DNA from: DMER64 sp041654355
Lineage (GTDB): Bacteria > Bacteroidota > Bacteroidia > Bacteroidales > UBA932
Length of the DNA: 64,000 bases
Direction: 5' to 3'
Assembly: GCA_041654355.1 (NCBI GenBank)
Contig: JBAZDQ010000006.1
Span: 1-64,000 of the forward strand
Shown here piece by piece: positions 34,410-43,600 of this stretch; positions within the stretch are counted from its first letter, which is position 1, and every line of letters begins with the position of its first letter. The notes under the pieces were generated by a model. That model saw only the letters and a program-made list of their open reading frames with translations, did not search any database and was not told the DNA's origin. Made by a program: the position numbers and the translations under genes.

Positions 34410-34421
34410 TATGAATTTTTT

Positions 34422-36194
34422 ATGAGATCCAAATGCATTGTTCTACTGATAATTTCCATGACTTTGTTCTCCCAAAGTTCACAAGCGCAGATATTTCGCA
34501 GACCCACCAAAAAACAGCTAACCCAACAGGTGGATTCGCTGTTGAGACTGACCGATTCCCTGCAGCAGGTCATTCTGACCATGGAAATGCCGGCAAACGA
34601 TACGCTGTTGACGGAAAATGAGATCAATGAAGGGGGATTTGACAATCCTCCCGTGGATCTGACTTTTGAATTCGATTCACTGACTACCGAACAAAGGCTG
34701 AGTCTGTATTATCATCAGAATGTGTTGAACCAGATGCCCGATCCCATGACACTGGAGAACCTGGATACCGCCTCTTTACGATCCGATATTCCCGATTCTG
34801 TTTATATAGACAGACTGACCCGGATGAATTGTTTCATTAAATTACCCTACAACAACATTGTTAAGAACCATATTATTCACTACACCCAGAAAATGCCGGA
34901 CCGTATTCCCACTATCCTGGGATTGGCCCAGTATTACATGCCGTTGTTCGAAGAGATATTCGATTCCTATGAAATGCCCCTGGAGCTCAAAGCCATGGCA
35001 GTGATTGAATCTGCACTTAATCCCAGGGCTGTTTCAAGGGCTCGTGCAAAAGGAATGTGGCAGTTCATGTACCGGACTGCCCTGAATTACAACCTGACCA
35101 TTAATTCTTATGTGGACGAGCGCCTGGATCCCATGGTATCCGGAGATGCTGCGGCACGCTATTTACTGGATTCATACAGGATCTACGAAGACTGGGTTTT
35201 AGCCATTGCCTCATACAATTGCGGAATTGGGAATGTCAACAAAGCCATCCGAAGGGCCGGCGGTTCCCGGGAATTCTGGGATATTTATCCTTTCCTGCCA
35301 CGAGAAACCCGCGGTTATGTGCCGGCTTTCGTTGCCGCCCTCTATACCATGCACTATTATAATGAACATAATATCAAGCCCCTTCCCGTTGAGATGCCGG
35401 CTCATGTTGATACTTTTGAAGTGAACAAAATGCTGCATTTTGAACAGATAACTTCCTTCCTGGATATTTCCATTGACCAGCTGCGGGATCTGAATCCACA
35501 ATATGTAAAAGACATAGTCCCCGGAGTGGAGCGTCCCTATATACTGCGTGTGCCGTTTGAATACAGCGGAGCATTTGCAGCGCTTCAGGATTCCATTTTT
35601 TCATATAAAGACAGTGTATATTTCAACCCGCTTATTTTGAATACGCAGGCAAAATCTACCGATACACAGATCAACCACAGGGTACGCAGCGGACAGACGT
35701 TAAGCCATATCGCTTACCGTTATGGAGTGAGAATTGCAGACATAAAATACTGGAACGGACTCCGTTCAGACAGGATCATGCCCAACCAGCGGCTGATCAT
35801 ATACACGGATAGGAGTGCAGCTCCCCGTGCTTCGTCTGATAATGCCCAGGCGGCAGCAGCAAAAGGAAACCTGATCACTCACTCGGTCAAAAAGGGAGAG
35901 ACATTGGGAGGAATTGCCGAAAAGTACGGGGTAAGTGCAGCCAATATCCGTTCCTGGAACAATATGAGAAACAGTACCATTTATGCCGGGGGAAAACTTA
36001 AGATTTATACTTCGGCTACTCTTTCAACCTCTCATGATAGTAATTTTGAGTACTATACGGTTAAATCAGGGGACAGCCTCTGGGATATCGCCAATAAAAT
36101 GGGCATAACCGTGCAAAACATACGTTCCCTGAACGGCCTGGGAAACAAGTCAAGAATCTATCCGGGACAAAAGTTGAAAGTACGGAAAATGTGA
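34422..36194 (+). CDS. mltD: Membrane-bound lytic murein transglycosylase D with three LysM repeats
   Basis: Cleaves peptidoglycan glycan strands to 1,6-anhydro ends. The 590-residue protein has a signal peptide (1-22), a linker, the family 1/23 SLT catalytic domain (about 155-330) with E196 in MAVIESALNP followed by the AKGMWQFM motif and ASYNCGIGNV, and three C-terminal LysM domains of about 45 residues beginning near HRVRSGQTLSHIA (420), HSVKKGETLGGIA (480) and YTVKSGDSLWDIA (542). No lipobox cysteine is seen at the signal-peptide end. It ends one base from the stop of convergent priA. Confidence 0.93.
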   Translation: MRSKCIVLLIISMTLFSQSSQAQIFRRPTKKQLTQQVDSLLRLTDSLQQVILTMEMPANDTLLTENEINEGGFDNPPVDLTFEFDSLTTEQRLSLYYHQNVLNQMPDPMTLENLDTASLRSDIPDSVYIDRLTRMNCFIKLPYNNIVKNHIIHYTQKMPDRIPTILGLAQYYMPLFEEIFDSYEMPLELKAMAVIESALNPRAVSRARAKGMWQFMYRTALNYNLTINSYVDERLDPMVSGDAAARYLLDSYRIYEDWVLAIASYNCGIGNVNKAIRRAGGSREFWDIYPFLPRETRGYVPAFVAALYTMHYYNEHNIKPLPVEMPAHVDTFEVNKMLHFEQITSFLDISIDQLRDLNPQYVKDIVPGVERPYILRVPFEYSGAFAALQDSIFSYKDSVYFNPLILNTQAKSTDTQINHRVRSGQTLSHIAYRYGVRIADIKYWNGLRSDRIMPNQRLIIYTDRSAAPRASSDNAQAAAAKGNLITHSVKKGETLGGIAEKYGVSAANIRSWNNMRNSTIYAGGKLKIYTSATLSTSHDSNFEYYTVKSGDSLWDIANKMGITVQNIRSLNGLGNKSRIYPGQKLKVRKM

Positions 36195-36195
36195 T

Positions 36196-37821
36196 CTAGG
36201 CAGGATCCACATCTATCCTGTATTGTGCGGGAGAACAGGGATTCTTTGACAGCACTTGTGAAAGCCTCTCTTTTACTTCGTGCACCTTTATATTTCGCGG
36301 GATAATGAGCTGTATCCGGTACGAAAAAAGGATCTTACAGGTCCCTGCGGGTGAAATGGGTCCCTCTAAACGGGCCGGAAAATTTTCTTTTGTAAGTAGG
36401 TTGCTGATCTCTAACGCTTTGTTGCGGGCCGTGTTTTTTCTGTTATGAGATATCGTAACAGCGATCATACGCGTATAAGGCGGGTAGCCGTAACGGATTC
36501 TTTCATTAAGTAATAGTGATAAAGGAGCAGAAAGAGCACCTTCCCTTAGCCAAAGGTACAAAGGGTGATCAATTTCTGAAGTTTGCAGGAACACGGAAAT
36601 GGGAGGCTTTTGTGTAGCAGCCCAGGTTAATGCATGAATGGTGAATTGGAAGGCCTGTTCGGTTGCCCGGAAATTCTTTTTGGATAAAAGCTTTTCGGTA
36701 TGCAAAAAACAGATCATTCCTGTTTTATCATCCAGAAAGTGATGCATCTGGTATGGTCTGCAAATTTTTATTCCTGGAACCTGAGGGGCATCTTCCAGGT
36801 AATCAGAATCGGATTCCACCAACAGAACTTCTTTTCCGCCGGCAATTACCTGATCGGCAGCACGTTGGCTTTTAATATCCAACATTCCTTTCATGGCGTT
36901 GCTTTTCAGGGATTTGAGCGTGTCAGTAATAGTCAGGTGTTCCCACGAAAAATGCGTTTTGGGTGCTGCCTGAATGCTTTCAAATTTTCCTTTTTCCAGG
37001 TTATAAAACGTTTCAAGCGATGGCACAACAGATCCCAAAATAACCTGTGCCCGGAACATCTGCGCCATCATCAGGGCCGTATCCCTGGCGTGTAAGAGCG
37101 GCGCGGCATCTTTTTTTTTGTGGCCGGGATGTTCCTCCATATCCACCAGGATCATTCCCAACCGGGTAAAGGGAAGGAAAAGGGCATGGTGCATCCCGCA
37201 AATTATACACGGATTACCGGCGAAAAGCTCCTTTTGGGCAAGACTTTGTTCTTTCTGAGGTCTTTTTGAATGAAAACAAAGCAGTTTTTCTCCAAATGCA
37301 GGCAACAAAGTCTCATACATTTTTTCACAGGCGACCCTGTCCGGCCCCAGAACCAGGCATTGTCCGCCTGCCAAAATGATCTTCTGCAGGTGTTCCCTGT
37401 ATATATCTGTATTTTCTATGCCGTTGATATATAGGGGTTTGCCGATTTCTGTCTGTAGGAAAGACTCTTTTCCGGTAAATGCGTTGCGCCTTTTAAATTT
37501 CCACAGACTTAATGATGTTTTTACTACTGTTCCCAGTGGACACATATAATAACGGGCAATCCATTCCCAGAATTTTAAAGTTTTCTCCGGGATAACAGGA
37601 AGCGATTTTTCCACCCCTTCTATTTCTTTGTATGTTTCCCCGGATACAGGTTCAGTTTCATTTTGGTGTATATGCCACACAACACCGGTGTAAATCTTCT
37701 TACCAACGGGAGCTTTGACTTGCTTCCCAATAATTATTTCACCGTCAAGGTTCCCGGGTACTCTGTATGTCAGGGAACTTTCCAGGGCAAGGGGTAACAG
37801 AATGTCGGCATACGTTTCCAT
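36196..37821 (-). CDS. priA: PriA-like primosomal protein lacking helicase motifs and zinc ribbon
   Basis: A 541-residue homologue of replication-restart protein N', much shorter than usual PriA (about 730-820). The N-terminal 3'-end-binding domain is well conserved (YADILLPLALESSLTYRVP, VKAPVGKKIYTGVV, LKFWEWIARYYMCPLGTV), and so is the C-terminal domain (RIRYGYPPYTRMIAVTI, YRIDVDPA). Between them the helicase lobes are recognisable but stripped: the Walker A loop is replaced by NGIENTDIY (133-141), DEEH reads DMEEH (227-231), GSATPS reads GSVVPS (263-268), NFRATEQAFQ (383-392) remains but the QxxGRAGR arginine motif after it is gone, and all zinc-ribbon cysteines are missing. ATP-driven unwinding is thus very unlikely; a structural replisome-loading role is possible. 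Start ATG 37821 overlaps the ispH stop by one base. Confidence 0.85.
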   Translation of the reverse strand: METYADILLPLALESSLTYRVPGNLDGEIIIGKQVKAPVGKKIYTGVVWHIHQNETEPVSGETYKEIEGVEKSLPVIPEKTLKFWEWIARYYMCPLGTVVKTSLSLWKFKRRNAFTGKESFLQTEIGKPLYINGIENTDIYREHLQKIILAGGQCLVLGPDRVACEKMYETLLPAFGEKLLCFHSKRPQKEQSLAQKELFAGNPCIICGMHHALFLPFTRLGMILVDMEEHPGHKKKDAAPLLHARDTALMMAQMFRAQVILGSVVPSLETFYNLEKGKFESIQAAPKTHFSWEHLTITDTLKSLKSNAMKGMLDIKSQRAADQVIAGGKEVLLVESDSDYLEDAPQVPGIKICRPYQMHHFLDDKTGMICFLHTEKLLSKKNFRATEQAFQFTIHALTWAATQKPPISVFLQTSEIDHPLYLWLREGALSAPLSLLLNERIRYGYPPYTRMIAVTISHNRKNTARNKALEISNLLTKENFPARLEGPISPAGTCKILFSYRIQLIIPRNIKVHEVKERLSQVLSKNPCSPAQYRIDVDPA

Positions 37822-38702
37822 TACAGACTCCGTACTTTTTCCGCTACCTGTTCCATAAGCCAGTATGGCGTTGAAGTAGCCCCGCAAATCCCTACTGTAT
37901 CTCCCGGTCTGAACCATCCCGGATCAATATTACCCGGGTTCTCTATGGAATAACTGCGGGGATTGGCCTCTTTACATTTCCGGAAAAGGACTTTCCCGTT
38001 TGAACTTTCTTTTCCTGCCACAAAGAGTATCAGGGATTTGCCTGCGGCAAAACGTGTGAGTTTTTCCTGCCTGCCATCTACCTGGGCACATATAGTGTTG
38101 AAAATCTTCAACAATCGCGGATCAACTCCTTTTTCCTCCATTAGAAGGCGTAATTTTTCCGCCGTCTTTTTATATTCTCCCGGGTTCTTTGTAGTTTGTG
38201 AAAACAGGGAAACGGGTCCGCCTGAAAAACGTACCAGATCTATATCTTTCATCGTCTCAATCACTATGGCATCCCCGGAAACTTGTCCCAGCAACCCCAC
38301 CACTTCTGCATGTCCTTTTTTTCCGAATATCAGGATCTGTCCGCCCAGCGGTTTGATCCTGTCGTATTCTTTTAATATCTTTTTCTGCAATTGCAATACT
38401 ACGGGACAGGTACACTCCAGCAGGGCTAACTTATTGGAAAGGGCCATTTCATATGTAAGCGGTGGTTCTCCGTGCGCCCTGATCAATACGGTGGAACCCG
38501 CCGGGAGACGGTTCATGTCTTCCCGCCGGACAACTTTTAATCCTTTGGTTTCCAGGCGTTGCAATTCTTCGTTGTTATGCACTATGGCTCCCAGCGAATA
38601 AACTGTTTTCTTTTCATCCAGGGCTTGTTCGGCACATCTTATGGCACTGATGACTCCGGAACAAAAACCTGACTGTTTATCTATTTCAACCTGATACCCC
38701 AT
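37821..38702 (-). CDS. ispH: 4-hydroxy-3-methylbut-2-enyl diphosphate reductase
   Basis: Last step of the MEP isoprenoid pathway, an iron-sulfur enzyme giving IPP and DMAPP. The 293-residue protein has the three cluster cysteines C14 (SGFCSGV), C99 (TCPVV) and C205 (NTICAQ), plus the conserved SLGAIVHN, RAHGEPP and ICGATSTP segments. It overlaps cmk by 22 nt upstream and priA by one base downstream (TAATG). Confidence 0.96.
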   Translation of the reverse strand: MGYQVEIDKQSGFCSGVISAIRCAEQALDEKKTVYSLGAIVHNNEELQRLETKGLKVVRREDMNRLPAGSTVLIRAHGEPPLTYEMALSNKLALLECTCPVVLQLQKKILKEYDRIKPLGGQILIFGKKGHAEVVGLLGQVSGDAIVIETMKDIDLVRFSGGPVSLFSQTTKNPGEYKKTAEKLRLLMEEKGVDPRLLKIFNTICAQVDGRQEKLTRFAAGKSLILFVAGKESSNGKVLFRKCKEANPRSYSIENPGNIDPGWFRPGDTVGICGATSTPYWLMEQVAEKVRSL

Positions 38703-39382
38703 TTTTCCTCCATGATTTTCTTAAACCAATCCATCTGTTCTTCAACACTCATACGACCGTTGTCCAGCAATAAGGCATCCGGTGCTTTAACCAGGGGGTG
38801 AGTTTCCCGATGGGAGTCCAGGTAATCCCGCTGACGCACATTTGACAGCACCTCGGCAAAGGTGGCATCCATTCCTTTTTCCTGCAATTCCCGCAATCTG
38901 CGGTCGGCACGGATCTCTGCCGGAGCGGTCATAAAGATCTTTAACTCGGCCTGTGGAAACACGGCCGTACCTATATCCCTGCCGTCCATAACGATCCCTT
39001 TTTTCTCGCCCCATTTTCTAAGCTGCAGGTCCACAAAATCACGGACAACCGGAATTTCAGATACGGGACTTACGTGGCGCGAAACTTCCATGCTGCGAAT
39101 ATGTTCTTCTACATCTTCTCCGTTCATGTGGGTCCGGTTTTGACCTGTGACGGGATCTTTTTTAAATGTTAACCGGATATCTTTAAGATGGTCAACGATG
39201 GCCTGAACATTTGGTTTTCCATCCGGATCTGTCCATCCGTGATCCAGGGCATACAAAGTTACTGCCCGGTACAACGCTCCGGAGTCCAGGTATGTATAAT
39301 CCATTACTTTGGCAATGGCTTTGGCGAATGTACTTTTACCGGTAGAAGAATGGCCGTCTATTGCAATGATGATCTTCTTCAT
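38681..39382 (-). CDS. cmk: Cytidylate kinase
   Basis: Phosphorylates CMP and dCMP. The 233-residue protein has the P-loop GHSSTGKST (10-18), YLDSGALYRAVTLYAL, the VMDGRDIGTAVFPQAELK region and the RLRELQEKG lid. The start is ATG 39382; an upstream frame to 39568 would run across the -7 box at 39392-39399 and the regulator promoter. It is the first gene of cmk-ispH-priA, a tightly overlapping unit. Confidence 0.96.
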   Translation of the reverse strand: MKKIIIAIDGHSSTGKSTFAKAIAKVMDYTYLDSGALYRAVTLYALDHGWTDPDGKPNVQAIVDHLKDIRLTFKKDPVTGQNRTHMNGEDVEEHIRSMEVSRHVSPVSEIPVVRDFVDLQLRKWGEKKGIVMDGRDIGTAVFPQAELKIFMTAPAEIRADRRLRELQEKGMDATFAEVLSNVRQRDYLDSHRETHPLVKAPDALLLDNGRMSVEEQMDWFKKIMEEKWGIRLK

Positions 39383-39391
39383 AATGTGACC

Positions 39392-39399
39392 CAAATGTA
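39392..39399 (-). promoter_or_regulatory. -7 promoter box for cmk-ispH-priA
   Basis: Reverse strand TACATTTG, a TAnnTTTG match, 9 nt before the cmk ATG. It fixes 39382 as the start. Confidence 0.6.
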
Positions 39400-39430
39400 A
39401 ATGAAAATCTCCTATTTGTGAAATTCCCAC

Positions 39431-39438
39431 TATCTTTG
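39431..39438 (+). promoter_or_regulatory. -7 promoter box for the NtrX-like regulator
   Basis: TATCTTTG, a TAnnTTTG match, 21 nt before the ATG at 39460. The in-frame upstream codon at 39418 would precede the transcript start. Confidence 0.6.
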
Positions 39439-39459
39439 TTGCCGATAAAAGAGGGATGT

Positions 39460-40629
39460 ATGAGAATTTTAATCGTTGATGATGAGAAAAGTATAAGGAA
39501 TACCCTAAAAGAGATTCTGGAGTACGAAAATCACGAGGTGGTGCTTGCTGAAAACGGAGAGCAGGCATTATCTGTTCTGGAGCAGGGTAAAGTGCAGATA
39601 GATACGGTTTTTTGCGATATAAAGATGCCGGGTATAGACGGTATAGAGGTCCTGGAAAAAATACAGGAAATGGATCTGGATGTATCGGTGATAATGATCT
39701 CCGGTCACGGCAATATTGATACGGCAGTAGAGTGCATTAAAAAAGGAGCATACGATTTTATTGAAAAACCCCTGGATCTTAACCGCATCCTGATCATTTT
39801 GCGAAATGCCAACGACAAAACATCATTGGTGCAGGAAAACAAAAAACTTAAAAAGAAGGATACCAAAGTCCCGCCGCTCATTGGCAAGTCTCCTGTTATC
39901 AGGCGTATATGGGACATTATAGACAAAGTGGCAGCTACCGATGCCCGTGTTCTTATCACAGGGTCAAACGGGACGGGAAAGGAACTGGTGGCACGCTGGC
40001 TGCATGAAAAAAGTATGCGTTCCAAAATGCCCTTTATTGAAGTCAATTGTGCAGCAATCCCCGGAGAACTCATTGAAAGTGAGCTGTTCGGACACGAAAA
40101 AGGGTCTTTTACATCTGCCATCAGGCAACACAAAGGCAAGTTTGAACAGGCAGATGGAGGAACCTTGTTCCTGGACGAGATAGGGGATATGTCGTTGGCT
40201 GCCCAGGCTAAAGTGTTGCGCGTATTGCAGGAAAACAAGATCACCCGCGTGGGCTCGGACAAGGATATCAATGTAAGTGTAAGGGTAATAGCAGCCACCA
40301 ATAAAGATCTGGTGGAAGAGATCGGCAAAGGAACATTCCGGGAAGACCTCTACCACAGGCTGAGTGTAATTATTATCCACGTACCTCCGCTGGCCGAGCG
40401 TAAAGAAGACATTCCCCTGCTGTCTGAATATTTCATGGAGCAGATATGTGCCGAGTACGGCATGTCAAAAAGAACGATCTCGCCCCCGGCCGTAGAAGAA
40501 CTGCAGAAACTCAGTTGGACAGGAAATGTACGGGAACTGAGAAACGTCATTGAACGTCTGATCATCCTTTCCCCGGAAAGGATAGAAAAAGAAGATGTGA
40601 AGGCATACGCCGATCCCTTGTTTAAATAA
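39460..40629 (+). CDS. NtrC/NtrX-family response regulator without a DNA-binding domain
   Basis: A 389-residue two-component regulator. Residues 1-120 are a receiver domain with phospho-acceptor D53 (FCDIKMPG) and K at the KPLD loop. Residues about 140-365 are a sigma54-interaction AAA+ domain with Walker A GSNGTGKE (168-175), Walker B GGTLFLDEIGD and the arginine-rich C-terminal sensor (GNVRELRNVIERL). The sigma54-contacting GAFTGA loop reads GSFTSA (215-220). The protein stops at YADPLFK with no Fis-type helix-turn-helix. I recall the same features in Bacteroides relatives. Its 3' end overlaps by 8 nt the convergent NtrY-like kinase, its probable partner. Confidence 0.9.
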   Translation: MRILIVDDEKSIRNTLKEILEYENHEVVLAENGEQALSVLEQGKVQIDTVFCDIKMPGIDGIEVLEKIQEMDLDVSVIMISGHGNIDTAVECIKKGAYDFIEKPLDLNRILIILRNANDKTSLVQENKKLKKKDTKVPPLIGKSPVIRRIWDIIDKVAATDARVLITGSNGTGKELVARWLHEKSMRSKMPFIEVNCAAIPGELIESELFGHEKGSFTSAIRQHKGKFEQADGGTLFLDEIGDMSLAAQAKVLRVLQENKITRVGSDKDINVSVRVIAATNKDLVEEIGKGTFREDLYHRLSVIIIHVPPLAERKEDIPLLSEYFMEQICAEYGMSKRTISPPAVEELQKLSWTGNVRELRNVIERLIILSPERIEKEDVKAYADPLFK

Positions 40630-43600
40630 CAGGTTGTTTTGGGATCCTCACATTGAAACAGGCTCCTCCCCATTCGGATGAAGTATAGAATATCTCACCC
40701 CTGTATTGTTCCACAATGCCCCGGCAAATGGCCAGACCCAGTCCGGTGCCTTTGCTCTTGGTGGTAAAATTGGGTTTGAACAACTTGTGATGGTTTTCCG
40801 GAGACACTCCGGACCCGTTGTCTGCAACGCTTATAAGATAGGTTTCCCCTTCGTCTTTTAGTTGTACGCTGATCACTCCAATAGCTTGTCCCTGAACTGA
40901 TTGAACAGCATTGGATAATAAATTTACCAGTACACTGACCCATTGTGTACGACGTACTTTTACCGTGGCATGACGGACGTTTGACTCAAAATGGATACGA
41001 ATATTCTCAAAAGTCGAAAACAGAACCATCTGTTCTCTTATCAAGACATTGAGATCCACTTCTACCGGATCTTCTGTATTGAATCGTGAAAAATTGGAAA
41101 ATTCGGAAGCCGCATTGGATAATATGTCTATCTGTTCCAGCAGGGAAGCTACGATCTTATCAAAATGCTCCAGCCATTTTGGAGAACCTTCCTGTTTCAG
41201 CCGGATCAAATGCTGAATGCTCAAACGCATGGGAGTAAGCGGATTCTTGATTTCATGTGCTATTTGCCGTGCCATTTCCCTCCAGGCCTGTTCACGTTCC
41301 GATTGTGCCAGCCGTTTGGTACTTTCATTCAGATCGTCTGCCATCTTGTTGTAGGCATTGACCAATACCCCCAATTCGTCGTCGGAATTGTAATGAATAT
41401 GCTCGGGTTGCCGGGTTACGTCCAGGCGGCTAATCTTATCTTCCAGTTCAGCAAGAGGTCTGGTTATCTGATTTGAAAATGCAACGCTGACAAAGACCGC
41501 ACCTAACAATAAAAGCAGGTACAGGTTAACGATAGCAGCTACAATAGAGGAAGTGTCTTTGGTTACGTCTGTCTGTCCCGACAAGTAAGGAATATTGATA
41601 TATGCCACCAGTTCTCCGTGGGTGTTGTATAAAGGGGTATACATTGAAAAATAGGTAAGCGAGCCTATCCGTTCCTTTTGTATGAATTGTGGCTTTTCTT
41701 CCATGTGCATTTGCAGGAATGCCGTTCCGTTCATCCGTGCACTTAAGAGGTGCCGCTCAAAGATCTCGGGCTGGGAAGAACGCATAAGTCTTCCGTGAGG
41801 GTCATACAAGTTAACATGGATTTGGACGTTGGAAGAAAGGCGGTTGATGGTATTCATTAATTCAACGACATTCTCCATTGGATCCGGCGTCCTGTCGGCA
41901 AAACGGACATACTCTTCCAGGGAAGCCCTGGCCGCATCCATTTGATCCTGCATTTGACTGCTGTTTGTCTCTTCGTAGAGTTTCAGCCCGAACCCAATGC
42001 TTCCAACGGCCATGAGCACAAGAGCCACAACCAGTAACCCTACCAGCAAAAACGTAATCTTACGACGGAATGAATTCCTGGGCAAATTGATGCTCAGATC
42101 GTTTTCTTTCATCAAACCCAGGGCCAGAACAAAGATCAGTCCGTAAAAAAGGAACAGGTAAGACAGGGATACCAGGTAAGGGACAGGAGTCCGTAACGGC
42201 CTTGAAATAACAAGCACTTTATTTCCGGTTTTGTACATAAAATGAAAACTCCGGCCTTCCTTACGGGAATTGAATCCTTCCCGGGGTGGTTCGGTAAGTT
42301 TGCTGGCATAAACGTATTTACCGCTGTTTGAAACCAGTCTGTCGTCAATATATTTGGCGTAAGAATGGTCATAAGGTAATTTGAAACGGTCCAGTTGCGA
42401 CCGGTCAGATAACAATGAAGGGTATCCCAGGGCGTCTTTTATATAACGTGAATCCAATTCAATATACAGATCCTGGGATCCACTGTAGCTGTAATAGGTG
42501 AAAACACCTATATAGCTGATATTGCCCAGTTTATTGTCTATGTTGTAGAACCTGGAATTTTCCGCCAGGGGTGTTCCGTTGCGCAATAGTTCACTGTGAA
42601 AAAACTGGTAACAGGAAACGGGACGGGGTAATCCGGCAACAATAAGTACATCCCCGGGTTCACATATGGTGATCTGGATCTGGTACTTCTGAAGAAAATC
42701 CTGAAAATACGTTTCCCTTATACGGGACAATATCAGATCGTGATCCTGTTCCATCTGTATCATAACCGATAGAATAGGATCTATGGCAATGCGTTCTTCC
42801 ACCCTTCTTAGTTGCATTTCCAGTTCCAGATCCCTTTCAATGGACATTTTTTGTGTCCATACTTTGTAGAGGTTCAGCTCTTTTTCTTTCCCGTAAAGGC
42901 TAACCGTCAAAAGACTGTATAAAGCAGCAGCAAAAACGAACAGGTAAGTAAAGCGGTTTCCTCCAAAAAAGGATCTTTCGGAAATCCTGTTAACGGATAA
43001 TAGCGTACGGATCAACAGGAAAAATGAAAGAAATAGCAAAGCCACTATTACATAGGCCACAATAGTGTAGCCCGAGATTTCGTCCAGTTTGAAAAGTTCC
43101 AGAACGATATTGGAATCCATGGTAAGAGCCTTCAGGGTATGATGGATCAGCAATATAATCCCCGACGCAAACAACACAATAAGTCCGTCAGTCAGAAACC
43201 GGAACGGTTTTTTCAAATTTTGTCTTATGGTATTCAGGTCCGAACGGGCAAGGTAAACAGCCCAGGTTCCAATAAATACGCAAATGGTATTCAGGATCAT
43301 GGCTGCCAGGGAATTTTCCATGGGGCCGCCGGCAAAAAGCAAGGGTGAAAAGAAAAGAATATCCAGTTGCAGGTATGATGAATAGACATAGGTCAGAAAA
43401 CGCAGCATGCAAAGGCCGCTTATAAGGGCCATAGCAAAAACCACCTGCCTGTTCCGGATATAAAACATGAGCATGGCAAGTAAAATCATTACTATGGCAA
43501 ACCACCGGAGGATAACACCCTCTGAATAGGATTGCATGGAAGTATCGCTAAGGATGGTAAACAATACTCCGTCGTCTTTTCCGAAAACAATAAAACCTTC

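Noticed and set aside
37822..37917. A Walker A look-alike (GTGSGKST) just upstream of priA, in frame with it, which might seem to supply the missing P-loop.
   Set aside because: The stretch is the ispH 3' end read in another frame. The priA start METYADILLP fits the family exactly, and the P-loop belongs more than 130 residues further in.
39383..39568. Upstream extension of cmk by 62 codons.
   Set aside because: It would start beyond the -7 box at 39392-39399, overlap the regulator gene on the other strand, and precede the P-loop by sequence not found in cytidylate kinases.
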